From: Actinostola sp. cb2023
Lineage: Eukaryota; Cnidaria; Anthozoa; Actiniaria; Actinostolidae
Assembly: GCA_033675265.1 (NCBI GenBank)
Contig: JAUJYZ010000409.1
Location: 1-64,000, forward strand
Direction: 5' to 3'
Length of the DNA stretch: 64,000 nt
Shown: in pieces, positions 42,731 to 55,800 of the stretch
Layout of the letters: each line of letters opens with the position of its first letter
How positions within the stretch are numbered: position 1 is the stretch's first letter
Made by a program: the position numbers and the translations under genes
The notes under the pieces: generated by a model
The model's input: the letters and a program-made list of their open reading frames with translations, nothing else
What the model was told of the DNA's origin: nothing
Database searches by the model: none

Positions 42731-45339
42731 GGTATGAATCATGGTAACCGGTCATGACGCCCCTACCATGACGCCCCCAAAGTGCCATGACGCCCCTAAT
42801 ACAGTGAGCCATGACGCCCCATATATGTTGTACTTGTTTATTTTATTCCAAATGATCTTTTTACCTGGAATATTGTCTCTAATAAAAACTTTCACTGTAA
42901 TTTAACTTTCTGGTAAGAGGAAAGGATGTTGATTGTGTTGTTACTAATCGATCGATTGAGTCAGGTTTGTACGGACAGTTGGGCAGTTACTGCCCCGTAT
43001 ATAACTCTTCTACAGATTACTGGAATACTGTCTCTAAAACTGCCTTCACGGTAATTTATCGGAAACTATAAAGGGTGAAGAGGAAGGGTTTCTGATTGTT
43101 ATCAGGGAGTGCAGCAATCATGACGGCAATCGATGGTTAAAGCCGTAATGTTTGCCAAAGTTTGTGTGAATAAGGTGGGCAGATGATTCTGTATGTAACT
43201 CAGTTCTCTAAGCTTGGCACAATGTTGGCAAATAAGTTTTAACTTTTATTCATTTGGTGCAGCCTTTCGTAATCGACAACTAAATGTTTGTTTACGGGAC
43301 GCGGGACTATGTTAGCGTCCCTATAAACAAAGTGATCAGTAGACTCTGTTCTAAACTCTATCACTTCCAAAAGGACATTGTAATGAGCTAATCCCATGGG
43401 TACTAGCTGATTCTCGCACAAGTTTTGACGTCTGTCATTCAAAGTGACATCCCAACAGTAACTGATTTGAATGATACTTCTAATGTAGGCTCGAAAAAGG
43501 CTGGAAATCGAGCCTATTCCTTTACAGACCTTTAAAAACGAGCAGATTTCCTTTACAGACGAGCAAATAAAACTCTTCAATGCAAAACTTGTCATCGATG
43601 ACTGAGTCAGCACATCAACACCGAAGAAAGTTTTAACTTCATGCATCATCATTACAATCAATACACCACTTCACTGAGTTCCAAGTGACAGTTGATTATG
43701 TATAACTTCACAACATCGGCAAATAATCCACCATAGGTTTTAACCTTTTATCATTTTGTGTAGCCTTTAGTTGCCTTTCCTATCGATCAACTAAAAGATT
43801 GAGTGATTGCAGTGGCGTCACAGGGGCGGATCGAGGTTTTTGTCAAACAGGGGGTTGTGTTGCGGGCGTTGTGTTGTGTGAGCGGCAAAGCCGCGAACTA
43901 CTAGGGGGGTGTGGGGGCATGCTCCCCCAGAACATTTTGAAATCTACAAGCTCTAAAATGCAATTTTTAGAGATCTGGAGTTGTTTAATTTTAAAACACA
44001 ACAAAACTCAATTTTCAGTAAAATTTTTAGTTTATTGGACATCCAACAAACGAGATACTTGGAAGAGTCTTCTTGGGTGAGCTTACAAGTATGAAGGCTT
44101 CACATACGTTTTTGACGCTAAAAACGGCAGGTTCTTTCTGTTATCAGTCAAACAGGCCTCGAAGTCGAACGGTCATGTAAACAGTATGAATGAATTATAT
44201 TATTCTTACGAGGGAGAGAGCTGAAAGTGCAAGAGAGACCTACGGACAGACATATCTATACAAGCGGTATTAAAAAAATATCCATAGGGGGGGTTGCAAC
44301 CCCCAGAACCCTCCCCCTGGATCCGCCCCTGCCGTCACCAAGCTACGCGATCAAACTCTAGTTGTCCTATGTTTACAACCCGGGGTTTACAATGTCCTGA
44401 GATGCGAAAATTTCTCAGCGAAGTGGTGTATTGATTGTAATGATGATGAAGATGATGTTGATGTCATGTCATGGCTCATCATCTATTGCAAGTTTTGCAT
44501 TGAAAACTGTTATTTGGTCGTCTGTTAACTGAGAAAATTCTGCAAAGGAATAGGCTCGATTTTCAGCCTTTTTCGAGCCTACATTCAAATCAGTTACTGT
44601 TGGGATGTCACTTTTGAATGACAGACATCAAAACTTGTGCGAGAATCAGTTAGTACCCATGGGATTAGCTCATTACAATGTCTTTTTGGATGTGACAGAG
44701 TTTGCAACAAAGATCTACTGATCACTTTGTTTATAGGGACGCTACCATAGTCACGCGTCCAGTAAACAAACATTTCTCGGTTGTCGATTACGAAAGGCCA
44801 GTACACAAAATGAATAGAAGTTTTTAACTTTTTTTAAAAACTTATTTGCTAGCATTGTGAAGCTTAGAGAAAGTTATATGCATATAATCAATCACCTGCC
44901 CAACTGTACCAGTCACACCGCAAACTTTGGCAAATATTACGGCTTTAATCCGTCGATCGCCGTCATGATTGCTGCATTCATAAAGTCGATCATAGAAACC
45001 ACAATCAGAAACCCTTCCTCTTCACCCTTAGTTTCCGAGAAAGTTAAATTACCGTGAAAGTTTTTAGAGCTAGACAGTATTCCAGTAATCTGTATAAGAG
45101 AAATTTATATCAATCGATCAATTATAACAACACAATCAAAAACCTTTCCTCTTACCAGAAAGTTAAATTAATATACTGTGAAAGTTTTTATTAGCGACAA
45201 TATTCCAGGAAAAAAGATCATTTGGAATAAAATAAACAAGTACAACAACTACGGGACGTCATGACTCACTGTATGGGGCGTCATGGCACTTTGGGGGCGT
45301 CATGGTAGGGGGGTCATGACTGTAATTCTAAATCATACC
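42731..45339. mobile_element. 2.6-kb foldback element with about 0.93-kb arms
   Basis: The left arm 42731-43677 is the reverse complement of the right arm 44410-45339 (for example ccatgacgcccccaaagtgc, atcccatgggtact, cattacaatcaatacaccac). Ends carry clustered catgacgcccc repeats. The loop contains a later hAT-like insertion. Frames such as 43239-43661 are arm sequence. No transposase recognised. Confidence 0.9.
43814..44338. mobile_element. hAT-like non-autonomous element nested in the foldback loop
   Basis: The terminal inverted repeat is aggggcggatc/gatccgcccct (43822 and 44330). The flanking 8-mers ggcgtcac and gccgtcac match at 7 of 8 positions. An 8-bp duplication with CAGGGGCGGA-type ends is characteristic of hAT elements. 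It is about 509 bp with no transposase. Confidence 0.75.
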
Positions 45340-45348
45340 TTATATGTC

Positions 45349-47575
45349 AGACAACTATTCCCTATCCCGACAACTAAATATCCTATCCCAGACAACTATA
45401 TACCCTATAATAATAATAATAATAATAATAATCAATCAGACAACTATATACCTTATCCCAGATAACTATATACCCTATCCCAGACAACTATATAGCCTAT
45501 CCCAGACAACTATATACCCTATCCCAGACAACTATATACCCTATCCCAGACAACTATATACCCTATCCCAGACAACTATATACCCTATCCCAGACAACTA
45601 TATACCCTATCCCAGACAACTATATACCCTATCCCAGACAACTATATACCCTATCCCAGACACTATATATATACCCTATCCCAGACAACTATATACCCTA
45701 TCCCAGACAACTATATAGCCTATCAGATGACTATATACCCTATCCCAGACAACTATATAGCCTATCCCAGACAACTATATAGCCTATCAAATGACTATAT
45801 ACCCTATCCCAGACAACTATATAGCCTATCAGATGACTATTTACCCTATCCCAGACAACTATATAGCATATCAGATGACTATTTACCCTATCCCAGACAA
45901 CTATATAGCCTATCAGATGGCTATATACCCTATCCCAGACAACTATATAGCCTATCCCAGATGACTATATACCCTATCCCAGACAACTATATACCCTATC
46001 CCAGACAACTATATAGCCTATCCCAGACAACTATATAGCCTATCCCAGACAACAATATAGCATATCCCAGACAACTATATAACCTATCCCAGACAACTAT
46101 TTACCCTATCCCAGACAGCTTATTATATAGCCTATCAGATGACTATATACCCTATCCCAGACAACTATATACCCTATCCCAGACAACTATATACCGTATC
46201 CCAGACAACTATATACCCTATCCCAGACAACTATATAGCCTATCCCAGACAACAATCCCTACTATATAGCCTATCCCAGACAATATATATAGACCTATCC
46301 CAGACAACTATATACCCTATCCCAGACAACTATATACCCTATCCCAGACAACTATATACCCTATCCCAGACAACTATATACCCTATCCCAGACAACTATA
46401 TACCCTATCCCAGACAACTATATAGCATATCCCAGACAACTATATACCCTATCCCAGACAACTATATACCCTATCCCAGACAACTATAGCATATCCCAGA
46501 CAACTATATCCCTATCCCAACAACTATATACCCTATCCCAGACAACTATATATCCTATCCCAGACAACTATATAGCATATCCCAGACAACTATATACCCT
46601 ATCCCAGACAACTATATACCCTATCCCAGACAACTATACCCTATCCCAGACAACTATATACCCTATCCCAGACAACTATATACCCTATCCCAGACAACTA
46701 TATAGCCTATCAGACCCTATATACCCTATCCCAGACAACTATATACCCTATCCCAGACAACTATACCCTATTCCAGACCATATCCCATCCCAGACAACTA
46801 TATACCCTATCCCAGACAACTATATACCCTATCCCAGACAACTATATACCCTATCCCAGACAACTATATACCCTATCCCAGACAACTATATACCCTATCC
46901 CAGACAACTATATACCCTATATATAGCCTATCCCAGACAACTATATACCCTATCCCAGAGACTACTAACTATATGACCCTATCCCAGAAAACTATATACC
47001 CTATCCCAGACAAACTATATACCCTATCCAGACAACTATATAGCCTATCCCAGACAACTATATACGCTATCCCAGACAACTATATACCCTATCCCAGACA
47101 ACTATATACCCTATCCCAGACAACTATATACCCTATCCCAGACAACTATATACCCTATCCCAGACAACTATATACCCTATCCCAGACAACTATATACCCT
47201 ATCCCAGACAACTATATACCCTATCCCAGACAACTATATACCCTATCCCAGACAACTATATACCCTATCCCAGACAACTATATACCCTATCCCAGACAAC
47301 TATATACCCTATCCCAGACAACTATATACCCTATCCCAGACAACTATATACCCTATCCCAGACAACTATATACCCTATCCCAGACAACTATATACCCTGT
47401 CCCAGACAACTATATAGCCTATCCCAGACAACTATATACCCTATCCCAGACAACTATATACCCTATACCAGACAACTATATACCCTATCCCAGACAACTA
47501 TATACCCTATCCCAGACAACTATATACCCTAACTCAGACAACTATATACCCTATCCCAGACAACTACTATTTATT
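45349..47575. repeat. 22-bp minisatellite, about 100 copies
   Basis: The unit is ccctatcccagacaactata plus ta, with variants (tagcctatcagatgactat) forming a higher-order block near 45716-45960 and 46130. Because 22 is not a multiple of three, the three frames rotate and stay open on the plus strand (YPIPDNYIPYPRQL); the product is not a plausible protein. It ends about 315 bp upstream of gene 2. Confidence 0.97.
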
Positions 47576-47890
47576 CCCTATTGCAGAAGAATCAAACTTT
47601 CCATCTCAAACTTTCCTGACAAATGGTCGACGTCGTTAGAGTCACGTGACAGAGAAACTGTTGATTCATGATGCAAAGGATTTTACTTTTGTTTAACCCA
47701 CAACCACATCTTCACTCGTTTGTGCTGTCAGTATGTTTCTATTTATAGAATAAAAGTAAACTTTCTAAACCTTAAATGAAACGTGAAAGCTTCCACGCCG
47801 TTTCGTAACTATGACGTCATCCCGTAGTACTGATATATTGTTGGTCTTTGTCTTGATACACTTCCGTGTGATGTTAGTTTGCCTTTTACA
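47576..47890 (+). promoter_or_regulatory. Putative promoter and 5' UTR of gene 2
   Basis: The region between the minisatellite and the ATG has a perfect CRE/ATF palindrome TGACGTCA (47812-47819), an IRF-like gaaacgtgaaag (about 47778-47790) and a cacgtg E-box near 47643. No clear TATA box at a known start site. The motif calls are by eye. Confidence 0.35.
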
Positions 47891-47951
47891 ATGTCGTCAA
47901 AGCTATGTCAGTACCTTGTAACTCTACAGACATTAATCGTGCTTGCTATTG
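47891..47951 (+). CDS. Gene 2 exon 1: signal peptide
   Basis: ATG at 47891 encodes MSSKLCQYLVTLQTLIVLAI and one base of the next codon. The consensus donor gtaagt follows at 47952. The hydrophobic core LQTLIVLAI is typical of a signal sequence. Same phase and length class as gene 1 exon 1. Confidence 0.75.
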
Positions 47952-50900
47952 GTAAGTTGTTTTCCATTTTCTATTGTTTAGTAATGATTTGTACAATCAT
48001 TATTGTACATATGTATATTTTCTAGTGTAGTATGTCTGAAGCAATACAGGCTTACGCAATATATATAAAGTATATTATAATATATATTATTTAGCTTATA
48101 TTTATTAATATCATTAATAACAATCACTGTGGTGTCTGGCTCAATTCCTGAAGTGGGCTTCGTGTGAGTTGAGTTTGTCAGTTCTCTCCATTGCTCAGTT
48201 CGAGGATTTATTTGCGGGTACTTGAGCTCAGTAAGACAAATATATATAGAATACAGTAAGAATGTAGTAAGAAGTAAGTGTGAGAGTCGTGTCCCCACTA
48301 CCAGTACGTACTGCTATAACACGTGACGCGTTAAAAAGAATGTATTTATATTTTATATTTTATATTTATATATTATGACACAGGTATACCACAAGCTCAC
48401 TGCTTATAAGACTATGTTCGGCCCCGTACGTGTCAGTATCATGAGCTATATTGTCAGTCCTAATTATTCTCCTTTTTTCCCGCGACTGCTCGTTCATTTT
48501 CTTCCATTTCTCATTTCCGAGAGTTGTTTAGCCGCGCTATATTTTATAGGGAAGGAAAACATGAAACGGTAAACGAAAATGAAAAAAATAAAATATATAT
48601 ACGTCATAATACTTTAGTACGGATCCAGGTGCAACGCCTTGATAGCAGTGGCCTTGGGATGCCTGTGTTTATATTGATTCAATAACTGCGCTATATAAAG
48701 GATCTGCAAGATTTACTAGAGAACCTCCAAGTGTGTTGTACGCTAGAAGAGGCGAGACTGTCAGGTTTGTATGGGACTATCATGTTGAAGACAGAAATAA
48801 CGACTTTGATGTGAATTCTCCCAAATGGAGCTACTACGACAGTAATGGCATAGTGAGCACCATTGCCAGTCAAGATGCATATAATGGATGGAAGTGGATG
48901 ATTCACAATTCAACCTGCCCTGCAAGATTGCTGAAGCCTACCCGAGTTACAAAGGAATCAAACGCCAGCCTGGTGATTAGTAACGTTACAGTGGACGATA
49001 GTGGGACATATGAATGCAGCTTAGTGCTTATTACCACATCTGAACACATAACAAGCAGAGTAAGGCTTATTGTCACAGGTATAGCGTGGCTTCCAAAACT
49101 AAAATCATTTTATGCTCCATTCACAGGTCGAAACTAGTTAAACTGAGGCACCGTTCACACTAATCCGTTTTCGCTTGAAAACGCATACATTTTTATGCGT
49201 TTTTACCGCGAGTCCACACTAAAACGATCGAAAACGGAGATGTTTAATTTGTATATGAAAACGGAGGATTTCGAAAACGCTCTCCAAAGCGGAGACTTTT
49301 GCAAACGCAGGTCTGTTGTTTTGGTCTGAACGGCAAAAAACGGAGCTTTTCAGAAACGCTTACGTGATCACAACCGGAGCTTTTCGTCACAACTCAGCTC
49401 CGGTTTCCCTCAAACAACCAGTATTCAATATGGCGGACGAGCTCATAGTGTCGCTGGCGCTATTCGAGCATGCGCATTGAACAGAAAAAACGTCCGAGCA
49501 GAGCCTGGTGACGAAAACTCATCTTTGGATCATCGTTTACATCCCCTAGTGTGGACGGTCGAAAACGATGTGAAAACGCTAGTGTGGACGCAGAGCTTTT
49601 TATCCGTTTTCGTTTGACCGAACACGGAGGTTTTCCAAAACGGATTAGTGTGGACGGCGCCTGAGTTTTACCTGATTCTATATCAAGAATTCCATTCTAC
49701 TACCCTTAACTCACAAACGAAGTCGGTGACTCCTCTTTTTCACTTCATAGTTTGACTTTGGCTATACAATCATTTTAGTTGTAAACGTGAGAAAAACAAT
49801 TCAACGATGGGATCTAGATCGTGGTCCTGGGATGCTTACCATTTACTCGGAAAAACCGGAAATTCCGGTTGGAAAAACAAATGGTATGTGTCATTCCAAT
49901 CGGAAAGTTTCGGAAAACTCGTTCTAGCGATTGAGGTATAATCCACTTTTCCCGCTCGTTTCGTTTTTTTCCGTAGACGCGTGTACCATTAGACCGAGTT
50001 TTCAGGAATTTTTCGATCGGAATGACACATACCTTTTTCTTTCAAACCGGAATTTCCGGTTTTTCCGAGTAAATGGTAAGCACCCTGCACTCTACTAAAT
50101 AATGTTAATTAATCCTGTAGTCTAATAATTATTAACATATGATTTTATTGATTGTACTTATTTTGGGGTATTTTCAGAGGAACATCAGACAAATCGCACA
50201 CTTGGTAGGAGTGGCAAAACACGTGTTCCAACACCTGTGGCTTGGTATATTTCACCAGACGTTAACGCCACTGTCTGGAGGAACTCAGGAATGAGTACAT
50301 CAGAAATACAATCAAGGGATTGCAAGGAATACGGCCAATATACATGTCGACCAGTTAACTCTCTCGATGCTGTGGAAGAACTCAATTTAACTGTTCTACG
50401 ATATTGTAAGTTGGTCGTCAAAATCCACCCAATTAAAACGGCATTATTGACAAAAATTCGTTAACCATAAATTTGTTACAATACTTAATAATACTTATTA
50501 TCTAGTATCCTATTTCTTCTTATTGCATTTTTTGACGAGAGGGAATGAGTAATTATTAATTTTTCCTTTAACCCATTCGCGCCTGAGCTATTTTGAGTTT
50601 TTTTAGCGATTTTCTGGACCTAATCACGCCATAGGAAATTTCGATTCCATATAAGGGGTTTCCATGGAAATCTTGACAGTTCTGAATGCCCGTGGGGTCG
50701 AGTTCTCACGTGGTTTGCCTTTCGTCTTGGGCCGATCTCGTCGGGGCCAGTAGTTTTAAATGCTTGAAGAGGCTAATTTTGCATCTTAGAGTGTTCTATA
50801 GCATTATTCACAAAAGAAACCCCCAGAACAGCATCATTAAGCTTGACTGGTGTGGTAGAGACCGTTCTGCTGAAAGAAGACCAGCAGCGAGAAATGATTT

Positions 50901-52776
50901 TCACGAAGACATATCGGCAGTGCCGTTCAGGAATTCAAAATGGCGGACTCAACTGTGAAATCGTCTCTCTGGTTGTTCTGTGGTGGATTCCAGGACCTAC
51001 TGACAAAGGCATGTTTTGTCGACTTGTGGACTTGCAAAGAATGCAACCGGTGCAATATTTTGCCTGTAGGACCGAGTGGCTCGACACTCTAAAAAAGTCT
51101 AAAAAACACAAAGGACGGGATGCTTGCTGTCCAGGCCAAAATTCCCTTATGTTCCCGGCATCCTTTTCGGGCGTACAGAAGGAAAACACGTGTTTGCGAA
51201 AGTGGTGCTGAGGAAATGGCTATTGTTCGGCAAGGATGTATTTTGGAAGAAATTCCAAGTCAAATGTCGTTCATTTTCGAGTTGTGGAATTGCGTCAAAA
51301 ACACGCATTTTTGATTTCTATGAAAAACAAATTGAGCAAATGCCCAGAAATCGGACCTGTAAGTCAGCTTACTTGAGGTTAAAATTTGAAGAGTTATCTA
51401 GTTGTCACAAATAACTGACCATGAGATCGATGTTACGAAAATTCAGAAAGTTATAATTTTTCAAAGCAGTATCGATGTTTACGGCCGGTTTCGGCCGGTG
51501 TAGGAGTCAATCCATGGGTTAAACCAATTCAACGAGATCTGTATCGTACAAAATCTTAGTGACCAAAAGAAGCATAGCCGTAATATAATACACGTAAATC
51601 GCTGAATGTTTAGATGCTCCGTAGAAACAGGGCTGATCCGTAGAAACGGCTGCTCCGTAGCTGCTCCGTAGAAACACGGCTGCTCCGTAGAAACACGGCT
51701 GCTCCGTAGAAACACGGCTGCTCCATAGAAACACAGCTGCTCCGTAGAAACACAGCTGATCCGTAGAAATACGGCTGCTCTGTAGAAACACAGCTGCTTC
51801 GTAGAAACACGGCTGCTCTGTAGAAACACAGCTGCTTCGTAGAAACACGGCTGCTCCGTAGAAACACGGCTGATCCGTAGAAACACGGCTGATCCGTAGA
51901 AACACAGCTGATCCGTAGAAACACGGCTGCTCCGTAGAAACACGGCTGATCCGTAGAAACACGGCTGATCCATAGAAACACGGCTGCTCCGTAGAAACAC
52001 GGCTGCTCCGTCAGTAGAAACACGGCTGCTCCGTAGAAACACGGCTGCTCCGTAGAATCACGGCTGATCCATAGAAACACGGCTGCTCTGTAGAAACACA
52101 GCTGCTTCGTAGTAACACGGCTGCTCCGTAGAAACACGGCTGATCCGTAGAAACACGGCTGCCCCGTAGAAACACAGCTGATCCGTAGAAACACGGCTGC
52201 TCCGTAGAAACACGGCTGATCCGTAGAAACACGGCTGATCCGTAGAAACACGGCTGATCCGTAGAAACACGGCTGCTCCGTAGAAACACGGCTGCTCCGT
52301 AGAAACACGGCTGATCCGTAGAAACACGGCTGATCCGTAGAAACACGGCTGCTCCGTAGAAACACGGCTGATCCGTAGAAACACGGCTGCTCCGTAGATG
52401 CTTATTTCCAATTTTGCCTGAGAGGGAGAGTGCTTAAGCTTAGCTTATTTTAATTTTCATGGAAGTTATCAGTTGTGATCGAGCATGTGTATGAATGAAA
52501 CCAGAATGACTAGAATATTGAACAATTATTCCCCGAGGTGGAGGTGAGTAGTGGTGGATATTTACCATAGCTGTATAGCTGTAGCTGTAGCTGTAGCTGT
52601 AGCTGTAGCTGTAGCTGTAGCTGTAGCTGTAGCTGTAGCTGTAGCTGTAGCTGTAGCTGTAGCTGTAGCTGTAGCTGTAGCTGTAGCTGTAGCTGTAGCT
52701 GTAGCTGTAGCTGTAGCTGTAGCTGTAGCTGTAGCTGTAGCTGTAACGAAACGAGACGCAATTTTGAATCTCGTCC

Positions 52777-52818
<42 letters not shown>

Positions 52819-55800
52819 GGCTATCAAAACGCGCCAAAATTGCTACCCACTGATTTGGTAAATAATAATAATACTGTATTTATATAGCGTAAATTCCGTT
52901 AAAGTCCAAATACGCTTTACATTACAACAAACAAAATAAAAATAAATGCCTAATATAGAGACCCTGACAAATGAGGTCATGTAGAACTTTAAAAAAGCTA
53001 TGTCAGGTGATATATAGAGATTATTACATATTAAGATCATGATATGGTTTTTATTCACGAGTTTTTAATGCAATATTACGGAACGAGCGAGTCCGCGAGG
53101 GAGTGAGTGATATGGTATTAAAAACGAGTGAATATAAAACATATCATGATCTTAATATGCCATAATTTGTTTATCACACATTAAGCATTGATATGCAGTG
53201 CATAAGGTTTAAAGCAGCTTTATTAAAATCACTATAAAAGGTCATTGTTTGCTCACCGCCAAAGGCAAAATGTCCTTGATATATCTACCCTGAAGCGAGC
53301 AGAGGTTTCCTTTTTACCTTTCCCCTAAAGAGAAATGGAAGGAAACCTCTGCCAACGGCCTCGACTTTTCCTGCATGTTGAGCATGCGTCAATTCATTTG
53401 TAACCAAGCCTCGGTCAGCCTCGTTTCCGGTCCAGTAAACAGAGAAACAATAGCGCTAATTACAACACTCAATAATTTCTTGTTGGAATGTAGGAAATGA
53501 GCTCGATTTGGTTTTAACTTCAGGCGTTCTGGTGCTAAGAGTGAATTTCTGTAAATATCAAACATTTTGATAAATATTTGGCCACTTGAAAATATAGATT
53601 TCTCTGAAACTTTGCATACAAGTAAGTATTCCTGCCCTGATTACAAAAATATACTTGTAAGGCGTCGGCACCTTTGGTTTCCATGGGCAACGGCCCAATG
53701 TTAATTTGGAGTGATTTTCAGCCTCTCAAAAGTCAACATTTCTCCATCTTTGAACACGTTCTGCAATTTCTCTGTAGATCTTTCATCAACAACAATAATG
53801 TCATGTGAAAGAACCATCCTTAGTCTTTTCCGTTCACAGGTAATTTTGGATTCCGTTGCTATAGCAACCGTGCACACGCATCGCGGGCGCAACATGCTTT
53901 TATATTTTTAAAAATGTCTTATTTTGGCCTATATTCTGCCTTCGATAACTCTGATGGTAACGCTCAGATTCTAAAGCTTCCAGTCACATTTACATACTTT
54001 ATCCAACTGCTATTCAAAAAAGCTTTCAAATTTTTGGGGCCTAAAATAACGGTCTTCTGACATCCACTGAAACACATCGTGGTGAAGCAAATCCTTCAAA
54101 ATAGCAAAAATCATGGAAAGTAAACCATCTGAAAAGTAAACTTCTGATCTCTTCTGAAAACTAAATAATCAATCATTACCTAATATAACACCTACAATTT
54201 AAATTAGCTTTCTAATATCTGAAATAAATATTATACAATGCCGATTAATTTGCATAATTAATTATAACTTTTTGCACGATTTAAATTAAAATTGCTCAAA
54301 ATTATTCAACTTTTTGATAGTCAAACTTCGCTCACTGGAAGTTTTGAATTCATAGACTATTATGCCGGGCATTTCAAACTATAGCTTTAAAAAATAATTC
54401 ATATGGTTTCTATGGCAACCTGACTTTACATGTACAAGCAAATACGAATGAGCATGAGGAGCCCCGGCCCGAACTATTTTGCGTTTGCTCGCCTTTCAAA
54501 GGCGAGCAAACCACATATTTGTGGGCTAAATCCTGTTAGCGCTGGTAGGTGTGAAAACCCCAAGTACGCTTTTGTGTCACGACTCAAACTGTGTGATACG
54601 TAAACTAAATAAATTCTGTCGCGCTACATTTATTTATTAGATGTAGATTACCTTTATTTGAGGGTATTTGTGTGCGAAAAACTAAAATCTAACATCTACA
54701 ATGCGGCTGAGCAAAGATGAAGCTAATTACGTAAAGCTAAAAATAAAACTAATCAGACGTGGCATTTAGTGACATACAAAGTGGTTCTTGTTTCTAAGCT
54801 TTTATACCGCTGTGAAATATATCCAGCGAGGACTTTAGCGAAACAAAGAACACAAAATCTTCTCTTTGAATTAACTAGCAACTTGGTCCGGTTAGTGGCA
54901 TTTCCGGTGAATTACATAGTAATAATAATATTATTAAATCACGAATCTTTGCATTGTTCTACTTAACTTTTGTATTGTGTCATTTTGCTACTTTTTTGAT
55001 AATAAACTACACCCGGCGTAATCGAATAACTATGCCTTCAGAAAGTTTCCTTGTTTTACGAGAAAGCAAAAACCGGATCCCCTTTGAGTGTATCTCTCGC
55101 ATCTCACATACACAAGAAAGCAAATATCACATTTAATATCTTCAATCGAACTCGAGTTAAAAATGCTCATCACCGACGCGACAAAGCTGGTTTTAGTTCG
55201 ACGCCGAGTTGTATTTAATCAAAGTAACGCGACTCGGATGTCCGACATAATCCTCTGAACATCTACATCTTACAGAACAATTTGATAATGAGAAACTTAT
55301 ACATGTATACATGCATTATAGTCAGCTATTTACATACAAAACTAGGAAAGCCGAAAGAGGAAAGCATTAACGTAAAGAGCAAAATAACTCTGTCAATATA
55401 AAGGCCGAAATAACAAATTAATGAATTATTGGCTTTAGTGTGTAGGCTTTCCTTTTGGCCGATTTTAATTTTGAGAAGCTATATAATACATTATTTGTTC
55501 CAGGTGATGTAAAACTCAGTTCAGTACACAAATCAGTTTTGAATACTAGCTAATACTGCAATGAAATGTTTAATTATATAAATAAAGCCTGAAGGCATCA
55601 CACTAACTATAAAATACTAACTATAAACTATCTACAGTCACCCCAGTGCTGTTAACACAGGCAAGCTAGTCACCCCAGTGCTGTTAACACAGGCAAGCTA
55701 GTCACCCCAGTGCTGTTAACACAGGCAAGCTAGTCACCCCAGTGCTGTTAACACAGGCAAGCTAGTCACTAGTCACGAGTCACCCCAGTGCTGTTAACAC

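Noticed and set aside
45344..47671. Long open frames with YPIPDNYIPYPRQL repeats
   Set aside because: They arise from a 22-bp DNA repeat that is open in all three frames. Frame rotation and indels between copies show there is no protein constraint.
48648..48700. Longer 5' version of gene 2 exon 2 starting after gatagcag
   Set aside because: The frame is open back to about 48646, but starting there would give phase 0 and break the join to the phase-1 signal exon.
50843..51414. Frames inside the piggyBac-like element
   Set aside because: They overlap in different frames with no transposase motif I could place, so they are probably degraded element sequence.
51479..52411. Several overlapping minus-strand frames up to 251 codons
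   Set aside because: All three frames of a 19-bp minisatellite are open at once, so it is not a gene.
52510..52827. Poly-Gln-Leu or Ala-Val protein
   Set aside because: Pure hexanucleotide repeat, open on both strands.
53701..53911. Frames also present at 61271-61481
   Set aside because: Both strands are open in both copies. They belong to the inverted arms, with no recognisable domain.
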